From the NCBI GenBank assembly GCA_024231375.1, contig JAAEQP010000570.1, positions 1 through 24,418 of the forward strand: a stretch of DNA of 24,418 nt. Reading direction: 5' to 3'. Positions 7,578 through 15,303 of the stretch are shown in pieces. How positions within the stretch are numbered: the first letter of the stretch is position 1; every line of letters starts with the position of its first letter. This stretch comes from a bacterium (GTDB lineage Bacteria > Hydrogenedentota > Hydrogenedentia > Hydrogenedentiales > SLHB01). Below the pieces are notes generated by a model. The model ran no database searches, was not told the origin of the DNA, and worked only from the letters and a program-made list of their open reading frames with translations. Position numbers and translations under genes: made by a program.

Positions 7578-8969
7578 ATGTGCGACATGGAATTCAGTGA
7601 GAGAGAACGCAAAGCTCTGAAGCGGGATGCTCGCAAGTACATCATTCCCCATTTCGCGGACAACGCCGCACTGGCGAAGGATGCGAAGGTCTATGTTCGT
7701 GGCGAGGGGATGTATCTCTACGACATTGACGGGAAACGTTATCTGGACACGTTCGCCTCGCTGCTGACGACCATCTGCGGCCACCATCGACCGGAGATTG
7801 CGCAGGCCATCGACAAACAGATGAAGTCTCTTGAGTTCTTCCCGAACTATGTCGACACGTTCACGGTGCCATTGGTCGAACTCGCACGGAAGATTGCTGA
7901 AATCATGCCAGGCGATCTGGAAGTGAGCTTCTTCGTTAACAGCGGTTCCGAGGCTAACGAAACGGCCATGAAGATGGCGCGACAGTATCATCTCGAACAC
8001 GGGCAGCCTCACCGGTACAAAGTGCTCGCACGGCGTCACTCGTATTCGGGCACGACATTGGGCGGGGTTTCGGCAACGGGCATTCCCTGGTTTCGCGAAT
8101 ACTTCGAACCCTTACTGCCCGGCTGCATCTTCGCCCCCCCCGCGCGCTGCAACGACTGCGAATTGGGCCTCGAACCCAAGACATGCCGGTTGGCGTGTCT
8201 GCGCGCCATGGAGGAAACCATCAAGTGGGAAGGGCCCGAATCCATCGCGGCCATCATTATGGATCCCATCCCCGGTTCAAACATCGGATATCCGCTTCCA
8301 CCCAAGGGATACCTGAAGGGCGTGCGCGACCTGTGCGACAAGCACGGCATTCTGCTTATCTTCGACGAGGTGCAGACGGGATTCGGCAAGACGGGTAAAT
8401 GGTTTGCGTGCGAACACTGGGACGTAACACCCGATATCATGACGATCGGAAAGGGATTCACGGGCGGCTACATCCCGCTGGCGGCCACCGTCACCACACC
8501 AAGGGTCGCCGACGCATTTCGCAAGAAGCCCGGACACGAGTTCCGCAGCGGCAGCACGTATGGCGGTCACACCATCGCGTGTGCAGCGACCTTGGCCAAC
8601 ATCACGATCATCGAGAAGGACCGCCTTGTCCGCAAAGCGGCCCGAATGGGCAAGTATATCGACGGCAAACTGACGACGCTTTCGAGGAAATCCCCGATGG
8701 TGGGCGATGTGCGCGGGATCGGGTTGTTATGGGCCATTGAACTTGCCAACGGCAGGAAGCCGCTTGACCCTGCGCTCGGCGTGGGCTCCTGGATACGCGA
8801 GTACTGCTACCAGCGCGGCATGATTCTCCGCAACAACGGCGATATTCTGGTCCTTGCGCCCGCGTTGGTCATTGAGAAGGAGCAAGTCGACGAGATTCTT
8901 GCTCAGATCGAATCATCGCTCACGGCAGCCGCCAGGCATTTTCGGCTGAAGCGCTCAAAGAAGAAATAG
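7578..8969 (+). CDS. Class III PLP-dependent aminotransferase with a Cys-rich insert
   Basis: The 463-aa protein has the class III (omega-aminotransferase) fold markers: NSGSEANETAMKMAR (about 121-135), the cofactor Asp in IFDEVQTGFGKTG (263) and the PLP lysine in TIGKGFTGGYIPLA (Lys292). Members move amino groups from omega-amines such as beta-alanine, taurine, GABA or 4-aminobutyrate analogues to pyruvate or 2-oxoglutarate. Residues 183-207 hold five Cys (183, 191, 194, 203, 207) in a short insert between the PLP-binding half and the DP-containing strand; comparable Cys-rich inserts occur in a subset of the family. AGGAG lies 8 bases before the ATG. It follows E1 beta by 44 bases and closes the run. 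Its product aldehyde or 2-oxoacid may feed the E1 enzyme, which is an inference. Confidence 0.88.
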   Translation: MCDMEFSERERKALKRDARKYIIPHFADNAALAKDAKVYVRGEGMYLYDIDGKRYLDTFASLLTTICGHHRPEIAQAIDKQMKSLEFFPNYVDTFTVPLVELARKIAEIMPGDLEVSFFVNSGSEANETAMKMARQYHLEHGQPHRYKVLARRHSYSGTTLGGVSATGIPWFREYFEPLLPGCIFAPPARCNDCELGLEPKTCRLACLRAMEETIKWEGPESIAAIIMDPIPGSNIGYPLPPKGYLKGVRDLCDKHGILLIFDEVQTGFGKTGKWFACEHWDVTPDIMTIGKGFTGGYIPLAATVTTPRVADAFRKKPGHEFRSGSTYGGHTIACAATLANITIIEKDRLVRKAARMGKYIDGKLTTLSRKSPMVGDVRGIGLLWAIELANGRKPLDPALGVGSWIREYCYQRGMILRNNGDILVLAPALVIEKEQVDEILAQIESSLTAAARHFRLKRSKKK

Positions 8970-9020
8970 AGGGAACTCATCGGCTACCATGAGATTTGTT
9001 TCCAACCTTGCGAGGACTCC

Positions 9021-9719
9021 ATGCCAGAGAAGATGAAGCGTCGAGGACGACACCAGCCGAAGGGTTTGCTTATCCTCCACGAGGACCGGGATATCGTGGT
9101 GGTGGACAAGGCCCCGGGGCTGCTGACGATGGGCACGGACCGGGAGAAGGTGCAGACGGCCTACTACCGGTTGACGGACTATGTGCGCAAGGGGAATTCG
9201 AAGTCCCGCGAACGGGTGTTCATCGTACACCGGTTGGACCGGGAGGTTTCCGGGATCGTCGTGTTTGCCAGGTCGTTCAAGGCGAAGGATGCATTGCAGA
9301 GGCAATGGGAGCAAGTGGAGAAGCACTATCTGGCGTTGGTTCAGGGCGTTCCCGCAGAACCGGAAGGCACGTTCAGTTCCTACCTCGTCGAGAATGGCGT
9401 CCATAGCGTGCATTCGACCCGGGACGCGAAACGGGGCAAGCTGTCCCACACGGCCTACAAGGTGCTGGGCCGTTCGCAGGGGGTGTCGTTGTTGGACATC
9501 CATTTGCTGACGGGTCGCAAGCACCAAATCCGGGTGCATCTGGCGGAGAACAACCTGCCCATCGTTGGCGACAAGAAATATGGAAAGAAGCAGGCTGGCG
9601 CACGGCGTCTGGCGCTGCATGCGAAGTCGCTACGATTTGATCATCCCTACAGCGGCGAACCGTGCTTCTTTGAGACGCGGATTCCGCATCTGTTCTCGAA
9701 GGTTACGGTGAAGGGATAG
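9021..9719 (+). CDS. RluA-family RNA pseudouridine synthase
   Basis: The 232-aa protein carries the signature HRLDREVSGIVVFA, in which the Asp is the catalytic nucleophile that isomerises uridine in rRNA or tRNA, and the C-terminal LLTGRKHQIRVHLA block of the RluA/RsuA superfamily. There is no room for an S4 RNA-binding domain before the catalytic domain, so it resembles the compact RluA, RluC-less or YqcB-type members. The first 20 residues are basic. The start has GAGGA 4 bases upstream, a short spacing. It lies 51 bases after the aminotransferase on the same strand and could be read through from it, but the function is housekeeping and unrelated. The target uridine cannot be predicted. Confidence 0.88.
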   Translation: MPEKMKRRGRHQPKGLLILHEDRDIVVVDKAPGLLTMGTDREKVQTAYYRLTDYVRKGNSKSRERVFIVHRLDREVSGIVVFARSFKAKDALQRQWEQVEKHYLALVQGVPAEPEGTFSSYLVENGVHSVHSTRDAKRGKLSHTAYKVLGRSQGVSLLDIHLLTGRKHQIRVHLAENNLPIVGDKKYGKKQAGARRLALHAKSLRFDHPYSGEPCFFETRIPHLFSKVTVKG

Positions 9720-9738
9720 GGCGTTGCTTGTGCAGCCC

Positions 9739-9763
9739 GGGCGCGCGGAAGCGCGCCCCTACC
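9739..9763. repeat. GNRA-capped hairpin followed by CTACC, dispersed repeat
   Basis: GGGCGCGC (9739-9746) pairs perfectly with GCGCGCCC (9751-9758) around GGAA, a GNRA tetraloop, then CTACC follows. It lies between two convergent genes. No T-run is present. Its layout matches the element at 3655-3680. Confidence 0.6.
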
Positions 9764-9833
9764 ACGGTGCCAGACATCTTGTGCGGCGACTGTGAAAAAG
9801 ACGCAGGGCCGCGCGCAGGCCGCGAAAAGACCT

Positions 9834-9888
9834 GGGACAGTCCCGTCTGCGTCCGCCCGCGGCGGACTCCGCTTGGTACAGGTCCCGC
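9834..9888. repeat. Repeat framed by GGGACAG and CAGGTCCCG
   Basis: The segment starts GGGACAGTCCCGTCTGCG, whose first 11 bases are a near palindrome, and ends ACAGGTCCCGC. A second copy with the same borders but a different middle is at 15135-15177. It lies in the convergent spacer before the UroD-like gene's 3' end. Confidence 0.5.
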
Positions 9889-9938
9889 GAGGCGCGGGTT
9901 CCCGGTTTTTCGCTTCTGTTCTCTGACGTAGGGTTTGA

Positions 9939-11174
9939 TCAGCCGTTGACGACCTGCATGGCCACGTCGGCCCATTGGGACAGTCGTTCGGGTTCGTAGC
10001 GTACCGTGCTGATGTCTTTGAGAATGAACTCCAGGGGACAGTTGTGCTTCTCGCAGACCTGGCGGGTCGCCAGGAGGTCTTTCCGAACAGCTTCGGCATC
10101 GAACGCGCCCGGCGCGAGAAGCGCGGGGTTGGGCTTGCGGGAGTAGACGTAGTCGCTTCCTATCTCGGCGGCGCCGCGTTCTTCGTCGACCCAGGGGCTC
10201 ATGGAGATCTTTCGAACGTTGGGAATCATGCGGGTCTCGTCCATCTTGCCATCCAAGGGGTCGCAACACCCGTAATACACAATACCGAATCGCTCGCAGA
10301 TACGATTTGTGTAGTCGACTTCGAACTCCTTGAACATCTGAGGCGACACCGTGGAGAACATCTGAGCAAGGCCGAACATCCAGAGGTCCTTCGTACGCGG
10401 CTTGTCGGGGTCGTAGCCGAGGGCCGGCAATTCGTCGGTGTAGGCGCCGGTGCAATGGACCAGGCTCTGGGGTCCGCACAGTAATCCCTGGTCCTCCAAC
10501 TGGTCCAGCATGCCCAGGTAGCCTTCCGTCATGCGTGCGACGAGACGGTGCATGAAGTCAGGCCGTTCGATGAGGGCGTAGAGCGCGTTCTGAACGCCCA
10601 TCCAGGTGCTGATGGGATCCCATAGCGAGACATAGGGGTCCACACCTTCGGGGCGCACGTCGAGCAGTCCGTCGAAGAGTTCGTGGGCCACGGCCACGCG
10701 GCGGTCGGTCTCGTCGGGGTCGTGGGTGATCTGCGGCATGCGGACCTTCTCCAGATCCTCGTCGGTCTGGAACTGGTTGGTGAACAAGTGCCCTACCACG
10801 GCGTTGGTGGGGTCGGTCTCCACGGTGTCTTCCTCGACCACAACGCCAAACCCGCTGTTGTGGATGGCCTTGGGTACCCGGACGAACGGTTCGACCACCA
10901 TATCGACGCGAAAATGGTCCCACTGGTAGAGCGTGCGCCGGAAGAAGTCTTCATAGGATCGGCACTCGGGGTCGGTGCATTGAAGGGTCAGCTCGCCGCC
11001 GCCGTTCATCTCGTTCCAGCAGACCTGGTCCATCATCACCATGGGGCGGTCGGGTTTCAGGGCGTTCAGCTTGCGCCAGAGGGCTCGTTTCTCGTCCTGC
11101 ACGGGCATGGCAGCGATCTCCGCCACGCGAGTGGCCAGTTTGCGCAGAACACGTACGTCATCTTTGCTCGGCAT
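9939..11174 (-). CDS. Uroporphyrinogen-decarboxylase-like (corrinoid) methyltransferase family protein
   Basis: The 411-aa product belongs to the UroD superfamily branch that includes the MtaA/MtbA/CmuA-type methyltransferases rather than heme biosynthetic HemE. Typical segments are RPMVMMDQVCWNE near the N-terminus, YYGCCDPLDGKMD (candidate zinc-ligand Cys pair), PNVRKISMSPWVDEERGA and YVYSRKPNPALL. Members transfer methyl groups between a corrinoid protein and a thiol or tetrahydrofolate. The ATG at 11174 is preferred because AGGATGG lies about 8 bases before it; an ATG at 11186 directly follows AGG and has no spacing. It is monocistronic, converges with the pseudouridine synthase and faces away from the MttB operon. 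A link to that operon is plausible by family but not shown by operon structure. Its acceptor is unknown. Confidence 0.8.
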   Translation of the reverse strand: MPSKDDVRVLRKLATRVAEIAAMPVQDEKRALWRKLNALKPDRPMVMMDQVCWNEMNGGGELTLQCTDPECRSYEDFFRRTLYQWDHFRVDMVVEPFVRVPKAIHNSGFGVVVEEDTVETDPTNAVVGHLFTNQFQTDEDLEKVRMPQITHDPDETDRRVAVAHELFDGLLDVRPEGVDPYVSLWDPISTWMGVQNALYALIERPDFMHRLVARMTEGYLGMLDQLEDQGLLCGPQSLVHCTGAYTDELPALGYDPDKPRTKDLWMFGLAQMFSTVSPQMFKEFEVDYTNRICERFGIVYYGCCDPLDGKMDETRMIPNVRKISMSPWVDEERGAAEIGSDYVYSRKPNPALLAPGAFDAEAVRKDLLATRQVCEKHNCPLEFILKDISTVRYEPERLSQWADVAMQVVNG

Positions 11175-11377
11175 TGTGGAAGCCATCCTATGGTTGCAGC
11201 CAGGAACGACGTGACTCACCCATCAGGAGTGATGCCAGTCGGCAGGTGGTATTTGACCAGAACGCATGACGAGGCTTCAACTGCGGTGGGTCCTTGCGGT
11301 TCTCAGAAAAGGGCCGGCACCCACTCCTCAGCAATCCCGAGTTTCGGGTTCGGACACAATGCAGGGAGCTGTAAGAC

Positions 11378-11533
11378 CCCTCACCCCACCCCTCTCCCGT
11401 TTGGAGAGGGAGCAAGACGGTATGAACCAGCCCCATTACCGATTCAGACCACAATCGACACGCCAGGGCTGGCTGCTTCGCGGAACTCCTTGTGGTCGTG
11501 AACGCGCCTGAATGAGAACTGGGGATTCCTGAG
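11378..11533. repeat. Copy B of a dispersed repeat of about 150 bp
   Basis: It starts CCCTCACCCCACCCCTCTCC and ends GGGGATTCCTGAG, as copy A at 3697-3847 does. Near its left end CCCTCTCC and GGAGAGGG form a perfect 8-bp stem around CGTTT; copy A keeps a weaker version. The conserved inner block contains CTCCTTGTGGTCGTGAACGCG. Confidence 0.75.
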
Positions 11534-11551
11534 CATCCATTCTCCGATGTA

Positions 11552-11578
11552 TTGACTAATCGCGACAACTGCTATAGC
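11552..11578 (+). promoter_or_regulatory. Weak candidate promoter
   Basis: TTGACT (11552-11557) and TATAGC (11573-11578) are spaced by 15 bases, a little short. They lie about 50 bases before the ATG at 11627, right after repeat copy B. Consensus match only. Confidence 0.3.
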
Positions 11579-11626
11579 CTTGGAGAACAGGTTACGTGCA
11601 TCGGTGGGAACAGGAGGATTCAGACC

Positions 11627-13060
11627 ATGAAGAAGCTCTGTGTGTTTGCCGTGCTCTGTGCCGTGGCCATTCCTGCCATGGCCCAGGACAAGGCCTTGGA
11701 AGACTGGTCGCGGATGAACGACCTTCTCGCTGTCTACAACAGCAATTTTGGGTCTGCATACTCGCAGAGTGACAAGGGGCCTGAGTTCATTCAGCTTTGG
11801 AAGGACTGGAGTAAGGACGCGGCCGAGTTCATTCCTTACTTCAAGAAGACCTACGGGGACACCCCGGAGGCGGTTGCGAGTGCATTTGAAGGCAAGGAAC
11901 CGCCCGAGGGTGTCCACAACTATCCGCGGGCATTGACGGACGCCTTGTACGCGGTGGACGTCCAGGCGTTGCAGGCGGAAGTGGCCGGTTGGCTCGCCAA
12001 AGCGGGCGACGAGCAGTACGCCAAGTGGGATGGCTATGATGCGCCGCCGGAGAAGGCAGAGCTCAAGTTGAAGTATGCCGAACGGGCGTTGGCGGCGTAT
12101 GAGGGGGCCGCGGAGATTTCCCCAGAGGCCGTGGGCGATCAGATTGCGAAGGCGGAGAAGGCGGTCGAGGAATCCGAGGCGGTGGCGAGAGAGGCCCTTG
12201 AGTCCAAGGAATGGCCGGGACACAATCCTGAATTCGCGGGACCGGGCGATCCGGATGACTTGGCGGCCGCAGCGCTCAAACTGTTGGAACGTCTGCGCAA
12301 GGAAGACAGAACTTGGAGCAAACCTGAGTACGATGACGAGCACATTCCTTTGGCGGCGTGCGTGGTCGCCACGGCGTGGGGCGTCGAGAAGAAGACGCCC
12401 ATCACGGAGATCCCGACCCAGCGCCGGCTGAAGATGTTTGTGGCCTTTGGCGGCACGAAGGATGACGATGTTGCCTATGGCTACTACATGTACTTCTACA
12501 CCCCCGAAAAGGAAGGCATCGAAGAGAAGCCGCCGTTCGAGTACTGCAATTCAGAGCAATACGCCTGCTTCAAACTGTTGAAAGAGAAGATCACGGAGGG
12601 CGGTGGCGCCGCGATTTCCGACGAAGGCGCCAAAGAAATTCCTGGCGCTTCCGGAGGCACGGGCGTGGTCAGGCGCTTCATTCTCAGCTTGGTGCTAGTG
12701 GCCGCGGGTCTGGCCGCGAGTTCCGGGAGTGTGTTGGGCGCGAAGTTCGCGTTCCTGAAGCCTTCATGCACTGCGCTCGGCGCCCGGCGGATACAGGCCG
12801 GTGCGGCGGTGCTGGCAATGGGCGCGCTGACCTTCCTGTTGACGCTGGTACGATTCGCGATCTTCACCGACCTGCTGCCGCAGGCCGTGGCGATCGCGCT
12901 GGGACTGGCTCTGCTTCACGTGGGCGGGACGGACGCGAAGGCGGCGTCGCCTCTGGGCAAGGCATCCGCGGCGGTTGCTCCCTTTGAGAAGCCGTTGGGT
13001 CTTGCAGCGGTGGTTCTGGGCGTCCTTCACCTCTTGATTGGTGGGGTGGGGTTGTTCTAA
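11627..13060 (+). CDS. Secreted/membrane protein of unknown function with four C-terminal membrane segments
   Basis: The 477-aa product begins with a clear signal peptide, MKKLCVFAVLCAVAIPAMAQ, with an expected cut after AMA. AGGAGG 9 bases upstream fixes the ATG. Residues 20 to about 345 form a charged, Ala- and Glu-rich, probably helical domain (for example ADEQ-type stretches and a helix EKAELKLKYAERALAAYEGA). Four hydrophobic segments follow near the C-terminus: FILSLVLVAAGLAA, AAVLAMGALTFLLTLVRFA, AVAIALGLALLHV and GLAAVVLGVLHLLIGGVGLF. The extracytoplasmic domain followed by a membrane bundle is unusual. I do not recognise the family. It is transcribed alone and ends at a strong terminator. 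Confidence 0.78.
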   Translation: MKKLCVFAVLCAVAIPAMAQDKALEDWSRMNDLLAVYNSNFGSAYSQSDKGPEFIQLWKDWSKDAAEFIPYFKKTYGDTPEAVASAFEGKEPPEGVHNYPRALTDALYAVDVQALQAEVAGWLAKAGDEQYAKWDGYDAPPEKAELKLKYAERALAAYEGAAEISPEAVGDQIAKAEKAVEESEAVAREALESKEWPGHNPEFAGPGDPDDLAAAALKLLERLRKEDRTWSKPEYDDEHIPLAACVVATAWGVEKKTPITEIPTQRRLKMFVAFGGTKDDDVAYGYYMYFYTPEKEGIEEKPPFEYCNSEQYACFKLLKEKITEGGGAAISDEGAKEIPGASGGTGVVRRFILSLVLVAAGLAASSGSVLGAKFAFLKPSCTALGARRIQAGAAVLAMGALTFLLTLVRFAIFTDLLPQAVAIALGLALLHVGGTDAKAASPLGKASAAVAPFEKPLGLAAVVLGVLHLLIGGVGLF

Positions 13061-13102
13061 ACCGCACTGTCCGTTTCATAGAAAGAACACATGTATTCAA
13101 GG

Positions 13103-13144
13103 CACCGCCCGACCACGGCGACGTGGTCGGGCGGTGTTCGTTTT
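13103..13144 (+). terminator. Strong intrinsic terminator
   Basis: CACCGCCCGACCAC (13103-13116) pairs perfectly with GTGGTCGGGCGGTG (13123-13136) over 14 bp around a 6-base loop, followed by TTCGTTTT. It closes the unknown secreted-protein gene 43 bases after its stop codon. The opposite side lacks a T-run, so it works mainly rightward. Confidence 0.92.
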
Positions 13145-13165
13145 GGAAGCCTACCAGGCCGAACG

Positions 13166-13639
13166 CTACGCGTCGGCAGTTGCGTCCTCGCGGTCGACTG
13201 CACGTCCCTGTTGGGGATTCTCGCGGCTCAGCCTGAATGCCTGTACCCCAACGACCATCCAGAGAACGATCATGACGGCGGGGAACGACGCAATCCAGGA
13301 GAGGTGATGGGTCCACAGCCAATGGGTCGCCTCGATGCAGAACGACAGGGTGCCCAGAAGACATAAGACCGTGGCCGCTACGCTCAAACGAAGTCGATAA
13401 CGGAGCCATCCAATGGCAAATGCCAATGCACCCAAGCCGTAGGCCGTGATGTAACACAGGACTTGCCCCAACGAGTATTCACTCGCGTAGGGGTGTCCCC
13501 AGCCGTTTCTGTAGCTGTACTGGAAGTAGTTCCAGGTCCAAGAGTGATCCCCCCACAACCAACTGATCACCGAGAAGTTCGTGGACGCCAGCACGAGAAG
13601 CACGGCGTGGCTGATCAACAGTAGAAGAAACGTTCTCAT
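13166..13639 (-). CDS. Small polytopic membrane protein of unknown function
   Basis: The 157-aa protein has about four hydrophobic segments: TFLLLLISHAVLLVLAS at the N-terminus, QVLCYITAYGLGALAFAIGW, LSVAATVLCLLGTLSF and FPAVMIVLWMVVGVQAF. The loop after the first segment is rich in Trp and Tyr (SWLWGDHSWTWNYFQYSY). The C-terminal tail is charged and probably cytoplasmic. An AGGGA lies 9 bases before the ATG. It ends close to the terminator of the converging gene and starts 20 bases from the 3' end of the ceramidase-like gene, so the two may share a transcript. No family is recognised. Confidence 0.7.
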   Translation of the reverse strand: MRTFLLLLISHAVLLVLASTNFSVISWLWGDHSWTWNYFQYSYRNGWGHPYASEYSLGQVLCYITAYGLGALAFAIGWLRYRLRLSVAATVLCLLGTLSFCIEATHWLWTHHLSWIASFPAVMIVLWMVVGVQAFRLSRENPQQGRAVDREDATADA

Positions 13640-13658
13640 CTATCGTTTTCCCTGATGC

Positions 13659-15101
13659 TCACTCCGCCCAGAGGGCGTTGACGGCGGCGACGGTTTCCTT
13701 CACGAGGACTTGGCCGCCTTCGGGGCCGACTTCGTTGCTCTGCACGACGGCGCTGTAGCCGCCGCCTTTGGCGGCAACGGGCGTAGGCACGTAGGTGCCG
13801 GGTCCGGCGAGTTGGATGACGAAGGTTTGTAGTGCTTTGCTCTTGGCCTTCATCTGGATGCCGAACTGGGTGTAGAGTTCGAAGTCGTTGGTGGCGATGG
13901 CCACGTCACCCAAACGAAGGGCGTGGAGTTCCATGATGTAGGGGTCGAGAGGACCTTCCTGTTGGCGCTCATAGCGTTTGAGCACGGCTTCGTGCCAGAC
14001 AATCCGACGGGCGTGCTTCTCCTCTTTGGAGCACCTTGCGATCTCTTCCCGAATGTCTTTGCACTCTTGTTCGGTGACCATGCGCCGGGGCAATTCGATG
14101 GGTTTGACGACATGCACCAAGGGCACGTCGTCGAACTTCTCTTTCTGGGCCCCTTCGTAGGCTTCTTCCCAGGCGCGAATGACGCGGCGGGCGATCTCGT
14201 CGAGCCGGGTGAGTCCGCGTAGCTCACGCATGCGATCCTCCGCGGCCTTTCGATAGCGGATATGGGGAGATTGGTCTCCGGCAGCGCCAATCCATCCCAC
14301 AACGACGAGGTCATCGCCATACTTGGCCTTGAGCCCTTCGCGAACGGGATGCCAAAAGTCGGCATTCACGGCACTACGGCTCTCCACCTCCTGGGCCGGG
14401 CAGACCACGTTCACCGCGGTCGCGATGAGGGTGTCATCGGCATCCCAGAAGAAGAGAGTCTCCACGGCATGGTCGGTGGGACCTTCGATACCGCGGAAGC
14501 TGTCGATGCTGATGTTGCCGTACATCTGACCATGGCCGTCTTCGAAGAAGGAGCGCCGGTTGTAGCCTACGACGGCGTCACCCAACCCCCACCCCACTCT
14601 GGCGGGCTTGCGCGCCTTCCATGCGGCCTCGGCGGCGTCGGCGACACGGACGGCGAAGAATTCGGTGAATTCGGCGGGACGCATGACGCCTTCGGGGATC
14701 TTGTACTTGCTCTCCAGCATAACGGGCCCGGTGTGGGTATGGGTGCCGCTGAGAATGAGTTTGCTTGTGTCGAAATCGGGGATGCGGGCGCCGACGGCTT
14801 CAAGGGCCTTAGTACGCAGGTCAGGGGTGATGTAGGCCACACCGGAGGCCACGAAGATGGCCTGTTCGAGCACTTGGTCACCGTCGCGCGATTCGAGTGC
14901 GAGGGCGTTGGCCTGCACCTCGCTCTCCACCTCGCGGGCGACGCGGGTGTGCATCTGGCCGCAGAGGGCTACGGGCTTGTCGGGCGTGATGCTGACGGAT
15001 GAGGCGCCTACGTGCAAGGTGGCGGCCTGCGCCGAGCCGGCGCAGATCAGTGTCGCCAGAACCACGGCACAACATGCGAGAACGGTCTCAGAGCGAATCA
15101 T
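13659..15101 (-). CDS. Secreted neutral/alkaline ceramidase-like protein (N-terminal domain type)
   Basis: The 480-aa product has a signal peptide (MIRSETVLACCAVVLATLICAGSAQA) and then LHVGASSVSITPDKPVALCGQM, the usual opening of the neutral/alkaline non-lysosomal ceramidase N-terminal domain. LILSGTHTHTGPVM holds the family's HxHxGP zinc-binding segment, and GWIGAAGDQSPHIRYR and the WHPVREGL stretch are also typical. True ceramidases hydrolyse the amide of ceramide with a zinc ion; proteins of this shorter form are common in planctomycete-type genomes and their substrate is unknown. The C-terminal Ig-like domain of long ceramidases is absent. AAAGGGG lies 10 bases before the ATG. It precedes a small membrane-protein gene on the same strand. 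Confidence 0.85.
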   Translation of the reverse strand: MIRSETVLACCAVVLATLICAGSAQAATLHVGASSVSITPDKPVALCGQMHTRVAREVESEVQANALALESRDGDQVLEQAIFVASGVAYITPDLRTKALEAVGARIPDFDTSKLILSGTHTHTGPVMLESKYKIPEGVMRPAEFTEFFAVRVADAAEAAWKARKPARVGWGLGDAVVGYNRRSFFEDGHGQMYGNISIDSFRGIEGPTDHAVETLFFWDADDTLIATAVNVVCPAQEVESRSAVNADFWHPVREGLKAKYGDDLVVVGWIGAAGDQSPHIRYRKAAEDRMRELRGLTRLDEIARRVIRAWEEAYEGAQKEKFDDVPLVHVVKPIELPRRMVTEQECKDIREEIARCSKEEKHARRIVWHEAVLKRYERQQEGPLDPYIMELHALRLGDVAIATNDFELYTQFGIQMKAKSKALQTFVIQLAGPGTYVPTPVAAKGGGYSAVVQSNEVGPEGGQVLVKETVAAVNALWAE

Positions 15102-15134
15102 GAATAATGTACCCCTTTCCGGTTGAAGAAGGCC

Positions 15135-15177
15135 GGGGACAGACCCGTCTCGCTACGCTCGCTGGGGTCAGTCCCGC
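15135..15177. repeat. Second copy of the GGGACAG/CAGTCCCGC repeat
   Basis: It starts GGGGACAGACCCGTCTCGC and ends GGGGTCAGTCCCGC, so its ends are imperfect inverted repeats. An inner CGCTACGCTCGC can fold further. It shares its borders with the element at 9834-9888. The rest of the spacer between the two flanking genes (15102-15303) holds nothing identifiable. Confidence 0.55.
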
Positions 15178-15303
15178 CTCTTTGCTCATCCTACGCCATG
15201 GGGACGGGGACAATGCAAGTGGATAGTGAGGCCGAAGCGATGGGTGCGGACGGATCGGGCGAATCGGGGAACTCCAGGGCGACCCCCCAGGCCGCTTCCT
15301 ACC

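Larger units (their letters stand above)
11175..11626. other. Divergent intergenic region with repeat copy B and a weak promoter
   Basis: No gene is supported. It contains repeat copy B (11378-11533) and a promoter-like pair for the rightward gene. A small hairpin CCCGA/TCGGG lies near 11338-11350. Nothing identifiable marks the promoter of the leftward UroD-like gene. Confidence 0.5.
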
